Shown one piece after another: positions 17,783-27,100 of a stretch of 48,322 nt of DNA. Made by a program: the position numbers and the translations under genes. Positions within the stretch are counted from its first letter, which is position 1, and every line of letters begins with the position of its first letter. Below the pieces are notes generated by a model. That model was not told the origin of the DNA. It saw only the letters and a list, made by a program, of their open reading frames with translations, and did not search any database. Source of the DNA: an uncultured Flavobacteriaceae bacterium (lineage in GTDB: Bacteria > Bacteroidota > Bacteroidia > Flavobacteriales > Flavobacteriaceae); the NCBI GenBank assembly GCA_947486785.1, contig CANKUU010000025.1, positions 1 through 48,322 of the forward strand. The letters run 5' to 3'.

Positions 17783-17891
17783 AACTATCGGTCTCTAAAA
17801 ATCGGGGCAAAGGTACGCTATTATTACAAAAAGAAAAAAGCATTTTTGATGTTTATTTCTAAGCTATTTCGGAAAGAAAATATTCACCCTT

Positions 17892-18287
17892 TTAATCGAG
17901 TTCTTGAAGCATTTTAGCCGTGTAGGTTGTTTCCAACAAAAGACAAATTGAGTAGGGAACAAAAAAAGCAGCAAACTCCACTCTAGTCGTATCTCCGTCT
18001 AACATATATGAAGGATAAAAAAGAATAAAAAAGAAGATGAATTTTAAAAAACTTCCCGCCATAAACAAAAAACCAATGTAATTTCTTAACCTATTTCTAA
18101 ACTTATAAAGAGAAACAAATATTCCTCCCGCCAAAAAACCATTTATAAGGTACGAAAGAATTATTTTATTTCCGTATTGCGGTAGCCCCGCATTTTTTAG
18201 TAAAAAGGCATGAACTACAAATGCTAAGCTCAACAAAAGAACTAGGATCATTAAAAATTTGACTATTACATTTGAATTAGTCATCAA
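17892..18287 (-). CDS. Small four-helix membrane protein (DUF6168-like)
   Basis: The 131-residue product is predicted to have four membrane helices (about 8-28, 42-62, 70-90, 103-123) with short loops. It matches, from memory, DUF6168 proteins that sit in front of atpB in Flavobacteriia. Its place suggests the role of the AtpI subunit, which helps c-ring assembly or Mg2+ supply, but sequence alone does not show that. It overlaps the AtpZ-like gene by 4 bp, so the pair is translationally coupled. Confidence 0.7.
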   Translation of the reverse strand: MMTNSNVIVKFLMILVLLLSLAFVVHAFLLKNAGLPQYGNKIILSYLINGFLAGGIFVSLYKFRNRLRNYIGFLFMAGSFLKFIFFFILFYPSYMLDGDTTRVEFAAFFVPYSICLLLETTYTAKMLQELD

Positions 18288-18514
18288 TATTTAATTCGTT
18301 TTAACTGACGCAACACTACCCAAATAGAAATTGCAACGCCAATTAGTGTGGTAATTGCAGTAAAAATTCTTTTATCGTTTTGATAATGTGCATCCATCCA
18401 CAAACCTCCTTTTGCGAACAAAAATATAATTGCACCCATTTCGAAAGCAATGCCAGATAGCATAGCCATGTTTTTAAGGTTACTATTCTTCTTAGGATGC
18501 TTTTGCTGGTCCAT
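18284..18514 (-). CDS. AtpZ/AtpI family protein
   Basis: The 76-residue product has two membrane helices (AMLSGIAFEMGAIIFLFAKG and TAITTLIGVAISIWVVLRQL), the form of AtpZ/AtpI proteins encoded just ahead of bacterial atp operons. These are thought to act in assembly of the c ring or in ion handling. It overlaps the bactofilin gene by 23 bp upstream and the next membrane gene by 4 bp downstream. It therefore ties the bactofilin and atp genes into one transcript. Confidence 0.85.
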   Translation of the reverse strand: MDQQKHPKKNSNLKNMAMLSGIAFEMGAIIFLFAKGGLWMDAHYQNDKRIFTAITTLIGVAISIWVVLRQLKRIKY

Positions 18515-18941
18515 TAACCTTGCTGCCTAAAGTAGATTTAAAGCTAGACGAAGACGCCGAGGAGCCACTCATTGGTGTGCCTTTACCCTTCATAGAGCAA
18601 GTAGCATTAAAGCTAGCGCCAGGCTCTACTGCCAGCTTAGATACAGAAATAGAACCTTCAATAACAGCCGTTGATTTTAATGATAACAAATCGGAAACAA
18701 AAAGCTCACCATTAAAGTTGCCTTCAATATCAGCATTTACACATTCTACTTTTCCGTGAATGTAGCCGTCTTTACCTATTACAACTTTTCCAGAAGTTTT
18801 TACGTTGCCGTCTAATTTTCCATCAATTCTAAAATCGGCTTCAGAAACGATATCTCCTTTAATTCTTGTATTCTTTTCTATTCTATTTGGCTGGCTTCCT
18901 ATTTCGCTCATAGTTCTGGTTTTTTTGTTATCTGAAAACAT
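18492..18941 (-). CDS. Bactofilin (polymer-forming cytoskeletal protein)
   Basis: The 149-residue product has the bactofilin beta-helix (about residues 20-120: NTRIKGDIVSEADFRIDG, GKVVIGKDGYIHGKVE, SVSKLAVEPGASFNA), with disordered tails rich in serine at the C-terminus. Bactofilins form nucleotide-independent filaments at the inner membrane and localise cell-wall or polarity proteins. The gene is directly upstream of, and overlapping with, the AtpZ-like gene and 19 bp after the SprE-like gene, so it is probably transcribed with both. Confidence 0.9.
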   Translation of the reverse strand: MFSDNKKTRTMSEIGSQPNRIEKNTRIKGDIVSEADFRIDGKLDGNVKTSGKVVIGKDGYIHGKVECVNADIEGNFNGELFVSDLLSLKSTAVIEGSISVSKLAVEPGASFNATCSMKGKGTPMSGSSASSSSFKSTLGSKVNGPAKAS

Positions 18942-18960
18942 TTTTTTAGGGGTTTTGGGA

Positions 18961-21504
18961 TTAAAGTGAATTTTTATACTCCTCTAGGTTTTTATGTACT
19001 TGAACTATTTTATAATTAGAGGATCGTATTACAAAACAACTATTTTTTACGCGGTATTCTTTATTTTTCTCTAAAAGTTCTTGATAACCAAGGGCTCTAC
19101 TTTTTGATTTAAATCCATGTACCACTATAAACTGGTCTTCCAAGTTATAAATATCTTTTGAGACTACATTGCTATAATTTAAATCTTTTATTGATTTTTC
19201 TAGTAACTCTTTAATTTTAAGCGCTTCTTCGTTCAAATTTCGTTTAAATGGAAATACAAGCTTCCAGTTACCGGTACCATTGGCTGCAGACTCTGACAAA
19301 AATTCTTTTTGCTCTAATTTTGGTAGTTGATCGGCTACCATCATTTCTGCTTGTTTACCCTCTGGATTATTAGGGTATGTTAACGCAACATAGTTTAAAG
19401 CTTTTTTAAAGTCTACAAAACCTTTTAACCTTCCTATTGCATTTGCTTTAAGTATTTCAAATTTAGGTACAATTGGATCACCCGTATATAAATTGATGCT
19501 TTTTTCAGCCCCGGTTATAACCTTTGAAAATTCTTGATTTTGATACTGTCTGTATAAGGTTTCATAGCGCGATTCGGGGCTATCTTCACTATCTGATAAA
19601 ACAGCTGACGGATTAAGAATAATTTCTGCGTAACGCGATTCTGGATGATTCTTAATAATATCTTCTTTAATACCAGTTAACAAAGGGCTACCTTCTTCTT
19701 CGTAAATCTTATATAAATTATATTTTGAGGGTAAAACTAAGCGTTCTTGCGGATTTGAACTTAAAACGTTTTCAAGCTTATCGGCTGCCAAATAGTTTTC
19801 TTTAAATTTCTCCTTATATATTAATCCTAATTGGTAATTCGCAAAATTACGCTTTGAATAAAGATCATTAATAACGGCAATATCTGTAGGTACACTATTC
19901 ATATAAAAAGAAACGTTGTACTTATCTTCGTCTCCTATTTTCGAATTACTCGTAGTAGTACTATCTGCTTTTGCGGCAACAGTTTCTTCACTTACTATTG
20001 CTCTACTTTTATTACTCCAGCGCCAGTCATCTTCAAGTTTACGATTACCCCATTTATTAGTAAAATCAGTTTTACCAAAGCCAAGGCTTTTTAAATTGTA
20101 AAAATAAAATTTGCCTTGATTTTCTTGCCCCCCATTGGTTTTGCCAAAAGATGCAAAATTAGCCGTTATCTTTTCTTCTGCCTTTTTATTAGCTTCTTCC
20201 TCTGCCGCCTTTAACTCGTCAATATAAGCTTGAAAATAAGACAACCGCTCTTCGGTACTCATATTATATATCATGATGATACTATCCGTTTCAGCAACTA
20301 TATCTTCATATTTGATGACATCTGCAAGATTGTCTAACTTCTTTTTGGTAGCTCTATATTTTTTACTGTTTTCTGGTAAATTAGCTAACAAGCTATCAAA
20401 ATAGGCCCCTGAAACTTTGTACTTGTTTTTATCAAAATTTAATTGTGCAAAATTTTCATAATTCAATGCATTCAATTTAGGTTCATTGGTAGTGGCTCGA
20501 AGCGATTTATTAAAATACTTAAACGCCAAGCTATCTGACTTATTTAACAAATGAAACTCTCCTATTAGTCTATAAATTTTATCTAAAAAAGGCCGATTTT
20601 CTCTATTTTCCTCCAAATCTGTCAGATACTCTAACATATCTTCTTGATTCGCATCTGTAACCTCTATATTTCTAATTTTCTGAATTTGCGCATTAATCAT
20701 ATATACCCGAGGAGACCTGCGGTTAAGTGCAATCACCTTGTCAAATGCATAGTTGGCACTATCTTTATATCCAAGCTGATTATACAACTGGCCAATAATA
20801 TAAAAATAACGCCCTTTTTCAGGCTGCATTTTGGTGTAATGCGATGCAATTTTCAGCTTTTGTATTGCGGTGTCTGGCGCTTTTAAATTGATAAATGCTT
20901 GCGCCATAATTGCGTTAGCATCTGCATATTCTTGATCTTTTAAATCTTCGTATTTTAGTAAGCGCTTTAGATTTTTTAAAGCTAAATCTTCATTCTCTAA
21001 GCGCAGATTAACTTTTTCGCGCCAGATATGGGCTTCATTTAACTTGTCACTATAACTGTAATTTTTAATGATATAGTTAAACGCTTCTAAAGCAGGTATA
21101 TAGCGTTCATCAAAATAGCGAGCCTTACCCAACAAAAGAAATGCTTCATCTGTTTGAGGGTTGCGCTCTTCTTCATTAATATTCATACTATGCTTTTGAA
21201 TAGCTTTTGTAGCTTTTTCTTCTGCAAGTATAAAATTCGGGTTATTATCTTCTGAATCGAGTTTTATTTCTCCTGAAACAGCAAGCCGTTCAATTGGTAA
21301 TACCTCCCAATAATCATCTTGATAATTTAAGTTAAGTTCTTGTTGCCCTTCATCAAAAGCAATATTACCGTTATAGAGGGTGTTAAACTTGGTGTTTAAC
21401 GCGTGCCAATTACGATTAATAAAAGCATCTTTTTTTGTAGAACAAGCATTAAAAATAAGGCTTGCCAAAAGTGCTGAAATAATAAATTTATGTGTTAGCT
21501 TCAA
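18961..21504 (-). CDS. sprE: SprE/PorW-like gliding and type IX secretion lipoprotein
   Basis: The protein has a lipoprotein signal ending IFNACST, then KDAFINRNWHALNTKFNTLYNGN, which is characteristic of SprE (PorW). It is followed by many TPR helices (about 110-430), a middle region with KFYFYNLKSLGFGKTDF and NKWGNRKLEDDWRWSNK, and a further C-terminal helical region. SprE is needed for gliding and for secretion through the type IX system. I place the start at TTG (21504), which gives a clean 20-residue lipoprotein signal. An ATG at 21618 would add 38 residues with a second hydrophobic stretch and no family support. Confidence 0.85.
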   Translation of the reverse strand: MKLTHKFIISALLASLIFNACSTKKDAFINRNWHALNTKFNTLYNGNIAFDEGQQELNLNYQDDYWEVLPIERLAVSGEIKLDSEDNNPNFILAEEKATKAIQKHSMNINEEERNPQTDEAFLLLGKARYFDERYIPALEAFNYIIKNYSYSDKLNEAHIWREKVNLRLENEDLALKNLKRLLKYEDLKDQEYADANAIMAQAFINLKAPDTAIQKLKIASHYTKMQPEKGRYFYIIGQLYNQLGYKDSANYAFDKVIALNRRSPRVYMINAQIQKIRNIEVTDANQEDMLEYLTDLEENRENRPFLDKIYRLIGEFHLLNKSDSLAFKYFNKSLRATTNEPKLNALNYENFAQLNFDKNKYKVSGAYFDSLLANLPENSKKYRATKKKLDNLADVIKYEDIVAETDSIIMIYNMSTEERLSYFQAYIDELKAAEEEANKKAEEKITANFASFGKTNGGQENQGKFYFYNLKSLGFGKTDFTNKWGNRKLEDDWRWSNKSRAIVSEETVAAKADSTTTSNSKIGDEDKYNVSFYMNSVPTDIAVINDLYSKRNFANYQLGLIYKEKFKENYLAADKLENVLSSNPQERLVLPSKYNLYKIYEEEGSPLLTGIKEDIIKNHPESRYAEIILNPSAVLSDSEDSPESRYETLYRQYQNQEFSKVITGAEKSINLYTGDPIVPKFEILKANAIGRLKGFVDFKKALNYVALTYPNNPEGKQAEMMVADQLPKLEQKEFLSESAANGTGNWKLVFPFKRNLNEEALKIKELLEKSIKDLNYSNVVSKDIYNLEDQFIVVHGFKSKSRALGYQELLEKNKEYRVKNSCFVIRSSNYKIVQVHKNLEEYKNSL

Positions 21505-21652
21505 AATTATAAGTCTGCTTATGTAAACTAAACTGAAAAAGAAAGGTATTATTATGCAGTTTAACGATAAAAGCTTGAAATTTGACAGATAAAATACATC
21601 TCTATTTTGGGTGCGCAAGCTAAAATTAGGGTTTACTACTTTATTTTTTAAG

Positions 21653-22348
21653 TTATGGCGTAAAAAACTGCTCTAGCTCTTTAAGCGTTTTGGCCGAGGT
21701 TTTAATATCTTTTACAATCTCTCCTTGGTTAAGTACAACAATACGCTCGCAGACTTCAGTAAGGTGTATTAAATCGTGACTCGACATTAAAACGGTAACT
21801 TCTTTTTGCTTTGCCAAAGCGGTAATAATTTCTTTTAATCGAATTTGAGTACTTGGGTCTAAATTAGCAAAAGGCTCATCTAGAATAACAACTTCTGGTT
21901 TGCCAATAAAGGAAGCTACAATACCCACTTTTTTTTGATTGCCCTTTGATAGGGATCTCAAATATTTTTTCTGACCCAAGATTTCGCCATTAAAAAAATC
22001 ATTAAAAGTGCTTAATAGTGCATCTACATCGGCTTTATTTTGATGTCTTAAATCACCCAAAAAATAAAAATATTCTTCGGGGGTTAAATAACCTATTAAA
22101 AAGCTTTCATCAATAAATGAAGAAGTAAATGGTTTCCACGCTTCGCTTTCGTCTACGCGCACCCCTCCATTAATTATAAAGCCAGAACTAGGCTTAATTA
22201 AATCTAACAAAAGACTAAAAAAAGTTGTTTTACCGGCACCATTGTTTCCTACAAGTCCAAAACTTTGTCCTTTTTCAATCTGTAAATGTGTTATGCTAAG
22301 AACATGCTTGTTATTATATTTTTTAGTAAGATTTTGTACTGTTATCAT
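21653..22348 (-). CDS. ABC transporter ATP-binding protein
   Basis: The product (231 residues from the ATG at 22348) has Walker A GNNGAGKTT (34-42), the signature LRSLSKGNQKKVGI, Walker B with VVILDEPFANLDPS, and the H-loop SSHD. It has the form of the ATPases that pair with ABC-2 type permeases. The permease gene, DUF5687, ends 10 bp upstream, so the two form an exporter. A start at 22387 would overlap the permease gene and add residues without family support. Substrate unknown. Confidence 0.92.
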   Translation of the reverse strand: MITVQNLTKKYNNKHVLSITHLQIEKGQSFGLVGNNGAGKTTFFSLLLDLIKPSSGFIINGGVRVDESEAWKPFTSSFIDESFLIGYLTPEEYFYFLGDLRHQNKADVDALLSTFNDFFNGEILGQKKYLRSLSKGNQKKVGIVASFIGKPEVVILDEPFANLDPSTQIRLKEIITALAKQKEVTVLMSSHDLIHLTEVCERIVVLNQGEIVKDIKTSAKTLKELEQFFTP

Positions 22349-22358
22349 AAGACACTTA

Positions 22359-23828
22359 TTAGCTGTTTTCCTCTTTAAAACCTGCAATCATTTCATATTT
22401 ATTTTGTTGGTAGCGCTTGGTAATGACATCTAGCAACTGATTTTTGAATGAAATACCTATAATGCCTAGTAAGCCAATAACTGCTATTGCCAGGTTAAAA
22501 GAAAGTACTAATTTAAAAAGTAAAAAAATGAGTATCGGCATGCCAAAAAGTGGCAAAACTATCAAGAACTGAACGGCACCAGCACCTTGCATATTCGCAA
22601 AAGCGCTTTTATCTAAATCTATTCTCTTTTTATTTAATGCACCGCTAGCCAAAATTAGTGGGGTGTTTACACCCAAATTGTACAATGCACAACAAAAATT
22701 TATGACCAATACCTGCCAACCAAAATAAACATAAGGAATAGCAAATAAAAACATAGCTACAATACTCGCCGAGATTAGTAATGCCTTTGACGCTATGTAC
22801 TTGCGAAGGGGTATGTTTTGAGCCATCATCATACTATAATAAGTGCTGTCCCAAGCAGGAATAAATTGTCCAAAATTGGACATAAAAATTCCAGTAATAA
22901 AAATACCCACGAATACAATTACTGTTGATGTTGGCCCAACACCATCCATGGTATAAAAATAAAGGGCGTAAAAAAGCATTGCAAATGAGATAAATACTTG
23001 CGTTTTGGTTCGTTTATTGCGCCAAATCATTTTTAGATCTAACTGTAGAAAAGGGGCGATATCACCAAATTTTTTAGTCCATAGTAGCTCTGAAACCTCA
23101 GCCTCTTTTGTTGTCTCTTCTAAAGACTGATCTAAGAAAATTCGCTTGCACAAAAAATTATAATTTACATAATACGCACCTATTGCAGTTAGTATGGGCA
23201 CCAGCACTAATATGGGGTACTGATACAGGCCATAAAATAGTTTGCCTAGGTATTGCCGCAATGGAAAAATTTCTAAATAAGACAAGCTATATAAAGCTGC
23301 TATAAAAAAGACGATTAAAGCCAACATTTTATCACTTTTATTAATGATAAAATTGATGTAATTAGTGGTTATAATAATACCCAAAATACCAAAAAACCAT
23401 GAAATAACGTGTAATGCGGGATAACCTTTAAAGAGTAGTACAACACAAAACGGAATACATACAAATAGGGCTAAAAAATTATAGATGGAAAAAATAGAAC
23501 TTGACAGCACAAAATGGGTAATCACACTTTTTTTTATAGGAAGCATCAGCAATGGTTTTACATTCATTACAGGTAATTTTTGTAAAAAATAGCGGAGTAA
23601 CAATTCAATAAACAACCAATACATGATATACTCGTTTACCTTAAGCACAGGATCCACATTAGGGAATTCTGTTTTAAGAAGAGTGTATAAAAAAACACCC
23701 AAACCCACCATTACTAATAGCAAATACACCCCAAAAAAAATCATTACTGTTTTTATGATCAAGCTTTTTCCTAAAGCAGAAGCTCTAAAAAAAGATTTAA
23801 TTTTAAGATTAAGAAAGTGTTTAAACAT
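22359..23828 (-). CDS. DUF5687 family ABC-2 type permease
   Basis: The product (489 residues from the ATG at 23828) has about 11-12 predicted membrane helices in two groups joined by a cytoplasmic stretch (about 225-260, with EETTKEAEVSELLWTKKFGD). Its N-terminus, FKHFLNLKIKSFFRASALGK, is that of DUF5687 proteins. It forms the membrane part of an exporter with the ATPase encoded immediately downstream. An ATG four codons earlier (23840) is possible. The upstream PadR-linked gene is on the same strand with a gap of about 110 bp. Confidence 0.85.
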   Translation of the reverse strand: MFKHFLNLKIKSFFRASALGKSLIIKTVMIFFGVYLLLVMVGLGVFLYTLLKTEFPNVDPVLKVNEYIMYWLFIELLLRYFLQKLPVMNVKPLLMLPIKKSVITHFVLSSSIFSIYNFLALFVCIPFCVVLLFKGYPALHVISWFFGILGIIITTNYINFIINKSDKMLALIVFFIAALYSLSYLEIFPLRQYLGKLFYGLYQYPILVLVPILTAIGAYYVNYNFLCKRIFLDQSLEETTKEAEVSELLWTKKFGDIAPFLQLDLKMIWRNKRTKTQVFISFAMLFYALYFYTMDGVGPTSTVIVFVGIFITGIFMSNFGQFIPAWDSTYYSMMMAQNIPLRKYIASKALLISASIVAMFLFAIPYVYFGWQVLVINFCCALYNLGVNTPLILASGALNKKRIDLDKSAFANMQGAGAVQFLIVLPLFGMPILIFLLFKLVLSFNLAIAVIGLLGIIGISFKNQLLDVITKRYQQNKYEMIAGFKEENS

Positions 23829-23936
23829 AGTACTTAACAAGTTGGTTTCTGTATCTAAAAAAAGGTTTTTGGGCTTATTTTAGCTTTACATGTTTTAAGT
23901 GTTGAAAAATAAGAATTTAAATTTTAGTGTACTCAA

Positions 23937-24629
23937 CTAAACCATACGATATTCGGGGTATGTTTGGGCCAGTAATTCTTCTGATTTTTGAGGAATATCG
24001 ACAAACATTATTTTAAATAAAAAAACAGATTGTACCATTATAATTGCCAAAGCCAAATCAGAATATGTGTTGTTCAGAAATTGGGTTTGATTTGTAACAG
24101 ATAGGAGGTTAACAGGAATTATAAATAGGTCAGCTATTCCTAATTGCCTAAAGATGATATCTTGAAGCATCCATTTCTTGGATCGCAATTTCATCTGACG
24201 GTGAAAAAAATAACTTTTTATACTTATCAAAAATACAATTGTTGTAAAAAAAGATGCTATAATCATTTCTTTCATGCTTACATCAACAATACCATTTAAA
24301 ACTTTAAAAATGAGATAGATAAAAGAAGCGCTTAGAATCACCTTTGGCAAAGACCACCACGCTTTAAAATAATTCCAAATAAACCCTCTATATTTTTTAC
24401 ATAGCATTCTTCTGCGCTCTTCAACAACCTCTGAAAATCCAAAAACTCCAAACTTCTTAAATTCTAACGAAAGAGCGTTTTTAAAAGAAATATTCGGGTT
24501 TGTCTGCCATTTCGCCTCAATGCCATTGGCTAAATGATCTACTAACTCAGTTTGTAAGTCGTAGTAATCTACAAAGTGCTTTTGAGTAAACCGATATAAC
24601 TCATCTATTTGTTCATTTGATATTTTCAT
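23937..24629 (-). CDS. Membrane protein co-encoded with PadR
   Basis: I do not recognise a named family. The 230-residue product has a soluble N-terminal segment of about 90 residues (QIDELYRFTQKHFVDYYDLQ, with the VDHLANGIE helix) reminiscent of the DUF1700/HAAS-like modules linked to PadR regulators. It then has about four membrane helices (98-118, 124-144, 165-185, 192-212). It starts 3 bp after padR ends, so it is surely in the same transcript. PadR-linked membrane partners often modulate or depend on the adjacent exporter. That is inference. Confidence 0.65.
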   Translation of the reverse strand: MKISNEQIDELYRFTQKHFVDYYDLQTELVDHLANGIEAKWQTNPNISFKNALSLEFKKFGVFGFSEVVEERRRMLCKKYRGFIWNYFKAWWSLPKVILSASFIYLIFKVLNGIVDVSMKEMIIASFFTTIVFLISIKSYFFHRQMKLRSKKWMLQDIIFRQLGIADLFIIPVNLLSVTNQTQFLNNTYSDLALAIIMVQSVFLFKIMFVDIPQKSEELLAQTYPEYRMV

Positions 24630-24632
24630 AAG

Positions 24633-24971
24633 CTATAGAATATTCCAATTAGGGTTAACTAACTGCTGCATACTTCTTATAAAATCTTCTAGTTCGGCTA
24701 ACCTATTAACCGTTTCTTTTTCACCAAGTTCTGTAAGTTTATAATATTTGCGCAGCCGATTCTGCACTTTAGCGACCTCAACCTCTAAAAGACCTTCAGC
24801 TTCTAGTTTATGAAGCGCTGGATACAAAGCTCCTTCGGTAATTTTAAGCTTACCGTGTGTAAGTTGTTTTACTTTTTGTGTAATCTCATAGCCATACATC
24901 TTCCCTTCCTTGTCTAATAACTTTAAAATGATGGTGCTAAGACTTCCCTTAAACAATTTAGAATTTGGCAT
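24633..24971 (-). CDS. PadR family transcriptional regulator
   Basis: The 112-residue protein has the PadR winged helix: STIILKLLDKEGKMYGYEIT, then KLKITEGALYPALHKLEAEGLLEVE and RKYYKLTELGEKE. These are followed by a short C-terminal dimerisation helix. It represses genes in response to small molecules or stress. It heads a minus-strand unit with the membrane protein and probably the DUF5687 exporter. A perfect 8-bp inverted repeat 40 bp upstream of its start (25011-25031) is a good candidate for its own operator. Confidence 0.92.
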   Translation of the reverse strand: MPNSKLFKGSLSTIILKLLDKEGKMYGYEITQKVKQLTHGKLKITEGALYPALHKLEAEGLLEVEVAKVQNRLRKYYKLTELGEKETVNRLAELEDFIRSMQQLVNPNWNIL

Positions 24972-25010
24972 CTCGTATGTTAAAACCGATTTAAATGTAC
25001 TTTATTTTAC

Positions 25011-25031
25011 ATACATAAACAACTTATGTAT
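25011..25031. promoter_or_regulatory. Palindrome, candidate PadR operator
   Basis: ATACATAA (25011-25018) and TTATGTAT (25024-25031) are perfect reverse complements with a 5-base spacer. They lie in the divergent region between padR and the PaaE-like gene. PadR-type proteins usually bind ATGT/ACAT-containing dyads, and this one contains ACAT and ATGT halves. It sits just upstream of the plus-strand -7 element at 25037, so binding would affect both directions. Confidence 0.6.
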
Positions 25032-25036
25032 ATATA

Positions 25037-25044
25037 TAATTTTG
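25037..25044 (+). promoter_or_regulatory. -7 element of the PaaE-like gene
   Basis: TAATTTTG fits the Bacteroidota -7 consensus TAnnTTTG, about 87 bp before the start codon at 25131. No good TTG lies 19 bases upstream; the candidate operator palindrome covers that place. Confidence 0.5.
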
Positions 25045-25130
25045 AAGTAAAAGCATTTTTTTTGTTCATCCAATTTTATATCCTGCTTTCAATGCTTAAT
25101 TTTACAGACTAATTTTTAGGTAAAGAAACA

Positions 25131-26180
25131 ATGGCTGATTTTTATTCTCTCAACGTACAAAGTATTAAAAAATTGACTCCAAGTTCGGTAGCGATAAGCT
25201 TTGATATTCCTAAAGACCTTGCACAAACTTTTGCTTTTGAAGCGGGCCAGTACATTACCATTAAAAAGGAAATTAAAGGCAAAGAACTTCGTAGAGCTTA
25301 TTCTATAAGTTCTTCTCCTAAAAGCAACCGTATTACTATAGGAGTTAAAAAAGTAGATCGAGGGGGTTTTTCGGATTACGCACATTCAAAATTAGCCGTT
25401 GGCGATACCTTAGAAGTTATGCCGCCAGAAGGGCGTTTTATTTTTAAGCCTTCCGATGAAACAAAACATATTGCAGCTTTTGCTGCCGGTAGCGGTATTA
25501 CTCCTATAATGAGTATTGCTAAAACGGTACTAGATAGCAACCCAAAGAACACCTTTGTTTTGGTCTATGGGAACAAATCGTACGAAGAAACTATGTTTTA
25601 TACAGATTTGGTTAATTTACAGCTAGCAAATTCTAATCGATTTTTTATCTATTTCACTAATAGTCAAGCTATAGAAGAAGATTCACTTGTTGGGCGTATT
25701 AACGCAGCTACCGTAAACTATACCCTAAAAAATAAGCACGAAAATCAAATTTTTGATGCCTTTTACCTCTGCGGCCCAGAACAGATGATTAAAACCGTAA
25801 CCGATACGCTAGTAGAACAAGGGATTTCTAAAGATAAAGTACATTTTGAGCTTTTTACCGCTACTGAGAAAAAAGAAGCGTTACCGTTAAATACCGAAGG
25901 AGAGGCTAAAATTGAAGTAGTAGTTGACGATGAAACCTTCTCTTTTTCAATGGATAAAAAAATGCTAGTGCTTGATGCCGTTTTAAAAGAAAATATTGAC
26001 GCCCCTTATTCTTGTCAAGGTGGGGTGTGTAGTAGCTGTATTGCCCGAGTTAAGGAAGGACAAGCTATTATGGAAAAAAATCAAATTCTTACCGATGGAG
26101 AAATTGCAGAAGGATTAATTTTAACGTGCCAAGCTCGTCCAACAACTTCAATATTAAAAGTAGATTACGACGACGTATAG
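25131..26180 (+). CDS. Ferredoxin-NADP reductase-type flavoprotein with 2Fe-2S domain (PaaE-like)
   Basis: The 349-residue protein is a three-domain electron-transfer reductase. The FAD domain has RRAYSISS (54-61), the NAD(P)H domain has AAGSGITPIMS and YLCGPEQMI, and the C-terminal plant-type 2Fe-2S domain has Cys295, Cys300, Cys303 and Cys333 (CQGGVCSSC and LTCQ). It passes electrons from NAD(P)H to an oxygenase or similar partner. PaaE of the phenylacetyl-CoA epoxidase is the nearest named relative I know, but none of the paaABCD genes is nearby, so the partner is unknown. Its stop is 3 bp from the convergent patatin gene. Confidence 0.88.
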   Translation: MADFYSLNVQSIKKLTPSSVAISFDIPKDLAQTFAFEAGQYITIKKEIKGKELRRAYSISSSPKSNRITIGVKKVDRGGFSDYAHSKLAVGDTLEVMPPEGRFIFKPSDETKHIAAFAAGSGITPIMSIAKTVLDSNPKNTFVLVYGNKSYEETMFYTDLVNLQLANSNRFFIYFTNSQAIEEDSLVGRINAATVNYTLKNKHENQIFDAFYLCGPEQMIKTVTDTLVEQGISKDKVHFELFTATEKKEALPLNTEGEAKIEVVVDDETFSFSMDKKMLVLDAVLKENIDAPYSCQGGVCSSCIARVKEGQAIMEKNQILTDGEIAEGLILTCQARPTTSILKVDYDDV

Positions 26181-26183
26181 TTT

Positions 26184-26978
26184 TTAAGCCTTATTAAGAT
26201 CGCCAAAAGTTTCTTTTAACTGCATTAAAGCATTCTCATAGCCAATGTTATAAGCTTTCTCTAAGCCTTTTCTATCTAAAACACCAATGTTTTCAACTCG
26301 CGTTGGATTAAACATCAAATTACAAGACTCTAGTTTCTTTTGATTAATTGCAAAAATCATTAACCCTGTTACCCTAGCGGTAAGTTGAATAGAGTTCTTT
26401 AAATCCTTTTTCTGAAGTTTACTTACAATTGAAACGTTACTACCAATAATATAATCCGCTTTATCTTGAATAGGTTCTAAAGGAAAATTATTCATAATTC
26501 CACCATCTGCATAAAGCTCACCCTCTAGTTCTACTGGGCTAAACAATGGCGGAAGGGCCGCTGAAGCCAAAAGTGGTCGTATTAATTCTCCACTTGAATA
26601 AAAAGACTGCCTCGCAGTTTGCAAATTAGTTGCCACCACATAAAGCTCGCGCTCTAAGGCTGCAAAGCTATCTTCAGGAAAAAAGCCTTTAAATATTTCA
26701 ATATATCTATCTGTATCGATAAAACCAGATTTTCCTATGGTCAAAAAATTATATTTAAAAAGAGGCGTTTCTTTAAAAAAAGCTAACATATCAGCAATGC
26801 TATTACCATTTGCATATAATGCACCCACCAAGGCACCAACACTACTTCCGCTCACATAATCGGCAGAAATACCATAATCTTTTAAAGCCTTTATAGCACC
26901 AATATGTGCCATACCACGAACGCCACCACCTGATAGCACCAAACCTATCGATTTTGATTGTAATACTTCTAACTCCAT
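26184..26978 (-). CDS. Patatin-like phospholipase
   Basis: The 264-residue product has the patatin fold with the oxyanion loop GGGVRG (17-22), the nucleophile GSSVG (Ser46) and the catalytic aspartate in ADGGIMNNFP (Asp158). These enzymes hydrolyse acyl chains from lipids with a Ser-Asp dyad. No signal peptide is visible, so it should be cytoplasmic, resembling the RssA/YchK group. It converges on the PaaE-like gene with only 3 bp between the stops, leaving no room for a separate terminator. Confidence 0.92.
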   Translation of the reverse strand: MELEVLQSKSIGLVLSGGGVRGMAHIGAIKALKDYGISADYVSGSSVGALVGALYANGNSIADMLAFFKETPLFKYNFLTIGKSGFIDTDRYIEIFKGFFPEDSFAALERELYVVATNLQTARQSFYSSGELIRPLLASAALPPLFSPVELEGELYADGGIMNNFPLEPIQDKADYIIGSNVSIVSKLQKKDLKNSIQLTARVTGLMIFAINQKKLESCNLMFNPTRVENIGVLDRKGLEKAYNIGYENALMQLKETFGDLNKA

Positions 26979-27100
26979 TACTTTTCACTATTTATCTTAC
27001 AAAACCAAAAGGCTTTTCACAAACAACATAGTTTGTTAATCTCTTTTTTAACGTGCTCATAGCGCAGTAAGTGTTTATTCATCGAAACTAAGGTATTCTT

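Noticed and set aside
25116-25385. Minus-strand frame opposite the start of the PaaE-like gene
   Set aside because: It is the antisense shadow of a well-supported reductase gene.
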